From: JABCZH01 sp963803775
GTDB lineage: Bacteria; Acidobacteriota; Terriglobia; Terriglobales; Acidobacteriaceae
Direction: 5' to 3'
Length of the DNA stretch: 64,000 bases
NCBI GenBank assembly: GCA_963803775.1
Contig: CAWDNS010000007.1
Location: 744,001 to 808,000 of the forward strand
Below are positions 59,787-64,000 of this stretch, one piece after another. Below the pieces are notes generated by a model. That model saw only the letters and a program-made list of their open reading frames with translations. It did no database searches and was not told the origin of the DNA. Position 1 is the first letter of the stretch, and every line of letters starts with the position of its first letter. Position numbers and translations under genes: made by a program.

Positions 59787-60686
59787 TTGATACTAGTGAA
59801 AAACGTCGACCCTATCACGACCCAGCAGTACGTCGATAAGTCAGGGCACTTTCTGCACGGCATGAAGCTGCTAAATGACAAGTTTGAGCTCTATCGTTCT
59901 GGTGTGGGTTTGCTCGCGATTCACAGCGCCATCTCCCTGAATGACGCCATTACGGTAGGTTTAACCGGCAAGCGGGGAAAGTACCAAGATCATGCGCAAG
60001 CGGCGCGCGAACTCGAACAGATTTGTTCCAAGAACAGAGTAGACAAAAGGGGGATAGATCATTTTAAGTGGTTGCTGACGCGGAAAAATGCAGTGGCCTA
60101 CCAAAAGGTCCGATTCGATGACGATTCGGTGAAGATGGCAGTGGACAAGGCCGAGAGGTTTAGCGCCTGGCCTACAATTATTTTGAGGAGATTCTCGGTG
60201 CGAAAAGCGCTACTTAGTTCGGAACAGCAGGAAGCCAGGGCCAAGAATGCCGTGGCTGATTTCCTGTCTCGTCAACTGATCGTGCCCAAGGTGTTTTTCG
60301 ATGCACAGTGGCCAAATCGAAGCAGCCGGGTCGACGTTTTAGCAGTGGACCGATCGGGCAGCGGGGAGATTCACATAGTTGAAATCAAGGTGGGAACAGC
60401 CCTGAAGGACATACGGAATGTCCTTGCGCACTTGGTAGAAATTCCCGCCCACTTCAAGTATTTGGCCCTGTTCGAAAATAGGACCTTTCGTCCGGACAAT
60501 CGAGCCCTCTACGCTTCGGACGGAATGGGTAGGGTCGGAGTGATCCAGGTAAAGGAGGACAACGCAGGAAACCTTTCTGCGGAGTATTGTGTCCGCCCCG
60601 AACGGTTCAGATTAGACTCCTCCATCTTTAAGGCCATCGATCGATTTGCGGCCAGCCGACCACCAAATATTGAGATCAGGCCATAA
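59787..60686 (+). CDS. Unknown protein: HEPN-like N-terminus fused to a PD-(D/E)XK-like nuclease domain
   Basis: 299 residues if the TTG at 59787 is used; GTG at 59796 is an alternative, and no ribosome-binding site is strong. Residues about 15-125 are helical (GVGLLAIHSAISLNDAITVG, then DHFKWLLTRKNAVAY) and resemble HEPN domains, with R99-K-N-A-V-A-Y105 at the place of the R-x4-6-H motif but lacking the histidine. Residues about 145-290 contain RVDVLAVD (D183) and HIVEIKVG (E199, K201), the D...E-x-K core of restriction-endonuclease-like nucleases. HEPN and PD-(D/E)XK domains are both frequent in toxins and defence proteins. No antitoxin or methylase is adjacent. Assignment of both domains is by eye. 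Confidence 0.6.
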   Translation: MILVKNVDPITTQQYVDKSGHFLHGMKLLNDKFELYRSGVGLLAIHSAISLNDAITVGLTGKRGKYQDHAQAARELEQICSKNRVDKRGIDHFKWLLTRKNAVAYQKVRFDDDSVKMAVDKAERFSAWPTIILRRFSVRKALLSSEQQEARAKNAVADFLSRQLIVPKVFFDAQWPNRSSRVDVLAVDRSGSGEIHIVEIKVGTALKDIRNVLAHLVEIPAHFKYLALFENRTFRPDNRALYASDGMGRVGVIQVKEDNAGNLSAEYCVRPERFRLDSSIFKAIDRFAASRPPNIEIRP

Positions 60687-60691
60687 CATCA

Positions 60692-61771
60692 GTGCGTAAG
60701 TTCTGGGACAATGCGGGCGAGGCTTCGGGCGGCGGGCGTACGCGTGCGGCGGCGCCCGTCCCTTCGCTGCTAAGAATCGGCAAGGTTGAAATTCGTCCGG
60801 CTACCGTGCTGGCCCCTATGGCCGGTGTCACCGATACCGTGTTTCGCCGGTTTATTCGCAACCTGGGCGGATGCGGGCTGATCATGACCGAATTCACCTC
60901 GGCCGACGGCGTGCTCCGCGCCAAGGACCAGAAGGCCAAGCGCTACCTGCACTTCTACGAGGACGAGCACCCTATCTCGGCGCAGTTATTCGGCAGCGAT
61001 CCTAAGGTGATGGCGGATGCGGCGCGGATCGTCGAAGGTCTGGGGTTCGATGTGGTGGATTTGAACCTGGGGTGTCCTGCGAAAAAGGTGGTGAAGTGCA
61101 ATGGCGGCTCGGGTTTGCTGCGCGATCTGCCTGCAATTGGGCGAATCTTTGAAGCCGTTCGCGGAGCCGTGACGATTCCCTTCACGGTGAAGTTCCGTGC
61201 CGGGTGGAATGACGAAGAGATCGTCTGCGTCGAGTTGGCCAAGCTGGCTGAAGAGTGCGGGTTGTGTGCCGTGGCGCTGCATGCCCGAACGCGTGAACAA
61301 GGCTACAGCGGCCAGGCGCGCTGGGATTGGATCGCCGCGGTGAAGGATGCGGTGAAGATTCCGGTGATTGGGAATGGCGACATCCGCACGCCCGAAGATG
61401 CCTGCGCGATGGTTGGGCAAACGGGATGCGATGCGGTCATGATCGGGCGGACCGCGCCGTCGAATCCGTGGATCTTTCGGCAGATTGAGCAGTACGTGGC
61501 AGAGGCGAGATATGACGAGCCCAGCGAGGTGGACCGCTATCAGATGATCCGAACATACTTCAGCATGCTGATCGAGGAAGAGCTTCCAGATGCAGTCGGC
61601 AAGATGAAGCAGTTCGCCTCATGGTTCACGCACGGCGTGCCGGGCGGAGCGGGGCTGCGTAAGGCTATCTACGAGTCGAAGAGTGCACCGGAGATCCTGG
61701 GGCGGGTAGAAGAGTTTTTTGAGGCTAGGTTGCAGCCGTTTGGGGCGGTTACACTCGCCGGCGAAGTTTAG
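60692..61771 (+). CDS. dusB: tRNA-dihydrouridine synthase
   Basis: 359 residues from a GTG at 60692, 5 bp after the preceding gene. Marks: TVLAPMAGVTDTVFRRFIRN (FMN site), QLFGSDPKVMADAARIVEGL, VVDLNLGCPAKKVVKCNGGS with the catalytic cysteine, AVALHARTREQGYSGQARWD, IPVIGNGDIRTPEDACAMVG and MIGRTAPSNPWIFRQIEQYV. It reduces uridines in tRNA with FMN/NADPH. The short N-terminal extension (EASGGGRTRAAAP) is not conserved in type. Confidence 0.93.
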   Translation: MRKFWDNAGEASGGGRTRAAAPVPSLLRIGKVEIRPATVLAPMAGVTDTVFRRFIRNLGGCGLIMTEFTSADGVLRAKDQKAKRYLHFYEDEHPISAQLFGSDPKVMADAARIVEGLGFDVVDLNLGCPAKKVVKCNGGSGLLRDLPAIGRIFEAVRGAVTIPFTVKFRAGWNDEEIVCVELAKLAEECGLCAVALHARTREQGYSGQARWDWIAAVKDAVKIPVIGNGDIRTPEDACAMVGQTGCDAVMIGRTAPSNPWIFRQIEQYVAEARYDEPSEVDRYQMIRTYFSMLIEEELPDAVGKMKQFASWFTHGVPGGAGLRKAIYESKSAPEILGRVEEFFEARLQPFGAVTLAGEV

Positions 61772-61793
61772 CTGGCTGGCGACATCTTCGCCA

Positions 61794-63470
61794 TCACGGC
61801 AGCGGCGGTCCTTCCGGCACAGCCGCGCCATCGGCGCGGGGGTCAGAGGCCCCGTAGTTCACGTTGGTTTTCGCGTCGTGCAGAACGGCCTGGCCGCGAC
61901 CCATTCTGGTGGAGTATCCCTGGCGCACATCGAGTTGATGTCCCATGGCAGAAAGCTTTTGCCGCACTTCGAGCGGCACTCGCGACTCGATCACGATGTC
62001 GCAGCCACGCTCCTCGCTGACCGTAAAACGGGCGGTCTCCAGTGCCTCCTGGATGTTCATGCCGTAGTCGACGACGTTGGAAACGAATTGCGCGTGGGCT
62101 AGCGGCTGATTGGCTCCTCCCATGATTCCGAAGCCAATGTGCTGATCACCGTGCTCCATGAAAGCTGGGATTATGGTGTGGAACGGCCGCTTGCGCGGGG
62201 CAAGAGCATTCGGAGAAGCAGGGTCGAGCGAGAACAGCGCGCCGCGATCTTGCAATACGAATCCCATGCCGCGCACCACGATGCCTGATCCGAACGCTTC
62301 ATAATTGCTTTGAATCAACGAGACGATGTTGCCTTCGCGATCCACGACCGAGAGATAAGTGGTGTCACTGGTGGGCGGCGCGCCGGCCGAGACTTCGCAG
62401 TTGGCTTTGCCGGGGTTGATCAGTTCAGCGCGCTGGCGTGCGTATTCCTTCGACAAGATCCCCTTGACTGGTACCTTCGTGAATCTTGGATCGGCGTTGT
62501 AACGGGCGAGGTCGGCGTAAGCCAGTTTCATGGCTTCAATCTTCTTATGCAATTCCGCCACACTGAGCGGCCCGTCGGGCGACGCCGGAGAAGTCTCCAT
62601 AATGTTCAGCATCTCAAGCGCGGCCATGCCTTGCCCGTTGGGAGGCAGTTCGTAGATGATCCAGTTGCGATAGGTGGTCGAAATCGGCTCGACCCATTCT
62701 GGTGAAAACTCGGCCAGATCGTCCGCTGCCATGGTTCCGCCCAAACTCTGCGATGTGCTCAGGATGGCGCGCGCAATTTCGCCTTTGTAAAAGGCAGCCG
62801 CTCCATTCTGAGCTACTAGCCGCAAGGCTTTCGCGAGATCGCGGTTCTGGAACACTTGTCCCACTGCTGGGGGCTTGCCGTTTGGCAAAAAGACGCGGCG
62901 GCCCTCAGGGTCGGTGGCGATCCATTCCGCCGAGTCGTCCCAATAAGACGCAATGATTTCAGGAACCGGATAGCCATCTTCGGCGTAGAGAATCGCGGAT
63001 TGGAAAAGATCTTGCCACGCCAGGTGGCCGAAGCGCTCGTGGAGCGCATTCCAGCCCGCCACCGCGCCAGGAACGGTTACGGAGTCAATGCCTCCGAGCG
63101 GCATCACGGTCACGTCTTTCGCCTTCACATGTGCGATAGTTAGTCCGCGCGGCGCCCATCCGCTGCCGTTAAGACCGTACAGCTTGCCGGTCTTGGCCTC
63201 CCAGTAAATGGCAAACAGGTCACCGCCCATTCCGTTCATCATGGGTTCGGTCACGCCCAGTACGGCATTTGCAGCAATCGCTGCATCGACAGCAGAACCT
63301 CCCCGCTCGAGAATCTGCGCACCCGCTACCGAGGCTTGCACATGGCTGGTGGCCACAATGCCGTAGCGGGTGATGATCATGGAGCGGGCAGTGGAACGGT
63401 CTTGGGCTGGAAGGTCGGCAGACATGGATGTGAGCAGCAGAGCGACGGCAATCCGAATCGAAAGGTTCAT
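61794..63470 (-). CDS. ggt: Gamma-glutamyltransferase
   Basis: About 558 residues from the ATG at 63470, which opens a signal peptide (LSIRIAVALLLTSMSADLPA); the frame continues upstream to 63575 but lacks support. Segments: GSAVDAAIAANAVLGVTEPM, NGMGGDLFAIYWEAKTGKLY, VPGAVAGWNALHERFG, ELPPNGQGMAALEMLNIM and SDTTYLSVVDREGNIVSLIQ, where the threonine nucleophile starts the small subunit after self-cleavage. GIMGGANQPLAHAQFVSNVV ends the conserved core. It acts on glutathione and gamma-glutamyl compounds in the periplasm. Confidence 0.93.
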   Translation of the reverse strand: MNLSIRIAVALLLTSMSADLPAQDRSTARSMIITRYGIVATSHVQASVAGAQILERGGSAVDAAIAANAVLGVTEPMMNGMGGDLFAIYWEAKTGKLYGLNGSGWAPRGLTIAHVKAKDVTVMPLGGIDSVTVPGAVAGWNALHERFGHLAWQDLFQSAILYAEDGYPVPEIIASYWDDSAEWIATDPEGRRVFLPNGKPPAVGQVFQNRDLAKALRLVAQNGAAAFYKGEIARAILSTSQSLGGTMAADDLAEFSPEWVEPISTTYRNWIIYELPPNGQGMAALEMLNIMETSPASPDGPLSVAELHKKIEAMKLAYADLARYNADPRFTKVPVKGILSKEYARQRAELINPGKANCEVSAGAPPTSDTTYLSVVDREGNIVSLIQSNYEAFGSGIVVRGMGFVLQDRGALFSLDPASPNALAPRKRPFHTIIPAFMEHGDQHIGFGIMGGANQPLAHAQFVSNVVDYGMNIQEALETARFTVSEERGCDIVIESRVPLEVRQKLSAMGHQLDVRQGYSTRMGRGQAVLHDAKTNVNYGASDPRADGAAVPEGPPLP

Positions 63471-63504
63471 GCTACACCTGGGCACATGAAATATCGCGGC
63501 TTGA

Positions 63505-63999
63505 TCAGCAACCGCGAGTTGATCCTGCTCCCGCTTCCCTCGCCACCATCCTTTCCTTCTCATCCATCTCCACATAGGCCCACGGCATATTCGGATCGTG
63601 GGTGAAAAGCGTCAGCCATTTCTTGGGAATCGCCTGGGCGTAGTAGCGCTTCTTGTTGGCGATGGTTTCGAGCGGAAACAGATCGAAAGACATGCCCCAG
63701 GTAAGGTCGAGGTGCCAGCTAGTGGGGATCAAGTCGGAAATGTAGCACGCGGTTTTTCCCTCGCTATGGAGCACTACCGCCTGCATGTGGCGAGTGTGGC
63801 CGGGAAAAACGGCGACCGAGATGCCGGGAACAATCTCCTGATCGCCCTTCAGAAGCTGCATCTGGCCGCTCGAGACGAGTGGGTCATAGTTGGCGCTGAT
63901 GTAGCTGATGGCGTCACGCTCGCTGGGCTTTTGCGCGTATTGCCATTCGCCTTCCGGCGCATAGTATTTTGCCCGAGGAAACGTCGGCACCGCACTCGA
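63505..63999 (-). CDS. MBL-fold metallo-hydrolase, 5' end cut by the window
   Basis: The frame is open to the right edge (S-S-A precede the first possible start at 63990), so the N-terminus with the HxHxDH motif lies outside. The visible 164 residues hold ISVAVFPGHTRHMQAVVLHS (metal His in G-H-T), TACYISDLIPTSWHLDLTWG (metal Asp and His), and WLTLFTHDPNMPWAYVEMDE, matching the second half of the metallo-beta-lactamase fold. Substrate unknown. It is on the same strand as ggt, which it precedes by 34 bp. Confidence 0.88.
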   Translation of the reverse strand, partial: SSAVPTFPRAKYYAPEGEWQYAQKPSERDAISYISANYDPLVSSGQMQLLKGDQEIVPGISVAVFPGHTRHMQAVVLHSEGKTACYISDLIPTSWHLDLTWGMSFDLFPLETIANKKRYYAQAIPKKWLTLFTHDPNMPWAYVEMDEKERMVAREAGAGSTRGC

Positions 64000-64000
64000 T

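Overview
The window looks like a chromosomal stretch from a Gram-negative soil-type bacterium, most likely an acidobacterium of the Terriglobia group (inference). Reasons: a complete block for Kdo/heptose/lipid A assembly; GloVer-type and HAF-type secreted repeat proteins; Pkn-type serine/threonine kinases carrying a C-terminal beta-propeller; a lysine-tailed ribosomal protein L21; and dispersed CACAGAGG-type intergenic repeats. Gene density is high. I recognise no tRNA, rRNA, CRISPR array, insertion sequence or prophage.

Layout. 1-7.7 kb: a TPR protein cut by the left edge, then a minus-strand lipopolysaccharide operon (waaA, lpxK, rfaE1, rfaE2, a GT9 heptosyltransferase, an isoprenylcysteine-type methyltransferase, a DUF3108 protein). 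7.7-19 kb: gatB, peroxiredoxin, alkyladenine glycosylase, methyltransferase, ankyrin protein, panB/panC and a deoxynucleoside kinase; this stretch holds most of the broken reading frames. 19-31 kb: polysaccharide deacetylase, hemL, an outer-membrane porin, an amidinotransferase-like enzyme, mfd, an EamA transporter and an orphan ABC ATPase preceded by a perfect 26-bp palindrome. 31-43.2 kb: a mostly minus-strand housekeeping block (plsC, folC, accD, cobO, rlmH, rsfS, nadD, obgE, rpmA, rplU), interrupted by a methyltransferase, a GloVer repeat protein and a plus-strand hybrid histidine kinase with a PilZ tail. 43.4-53.6 kb: accessory enzymes and secreted repeat proteins, cutC, a membrane Ser/Thr kinase, DinB and DUF1624 proteins. 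53.6-64 kb: an Hsp15-like/UvrC-like pair, a DnaC-like ATPase, a divergent LysR/aceA pair, HU, rpmE, a HEPN-like/PD-(D/E)XK-like protein of unknown function, dusB, gamma-glutamyltransferase and an MBL-fold hydrolase cut by the right edge.

The most informative signals outside ordinary genes are: (1) seven single-base frame breaks in six genes, including the normally essential obgE and panB, several next to short homopolymers, which points to base-calling errors rather than real decay; (2) five copies of a CACAGAGG intergenic repeat plus three other imperfect inverted repeats and one 162-bp intergenic duplication; (3) a probable HEPN/PD-(D/E)XK fusion protein; (4) a UvrC-like protein that lacks the second nuclease half and has a degraded GIY-YIG core; (5) a hybrid kinase whose PilZ module has its own internal ribosome-binding site and start codon.
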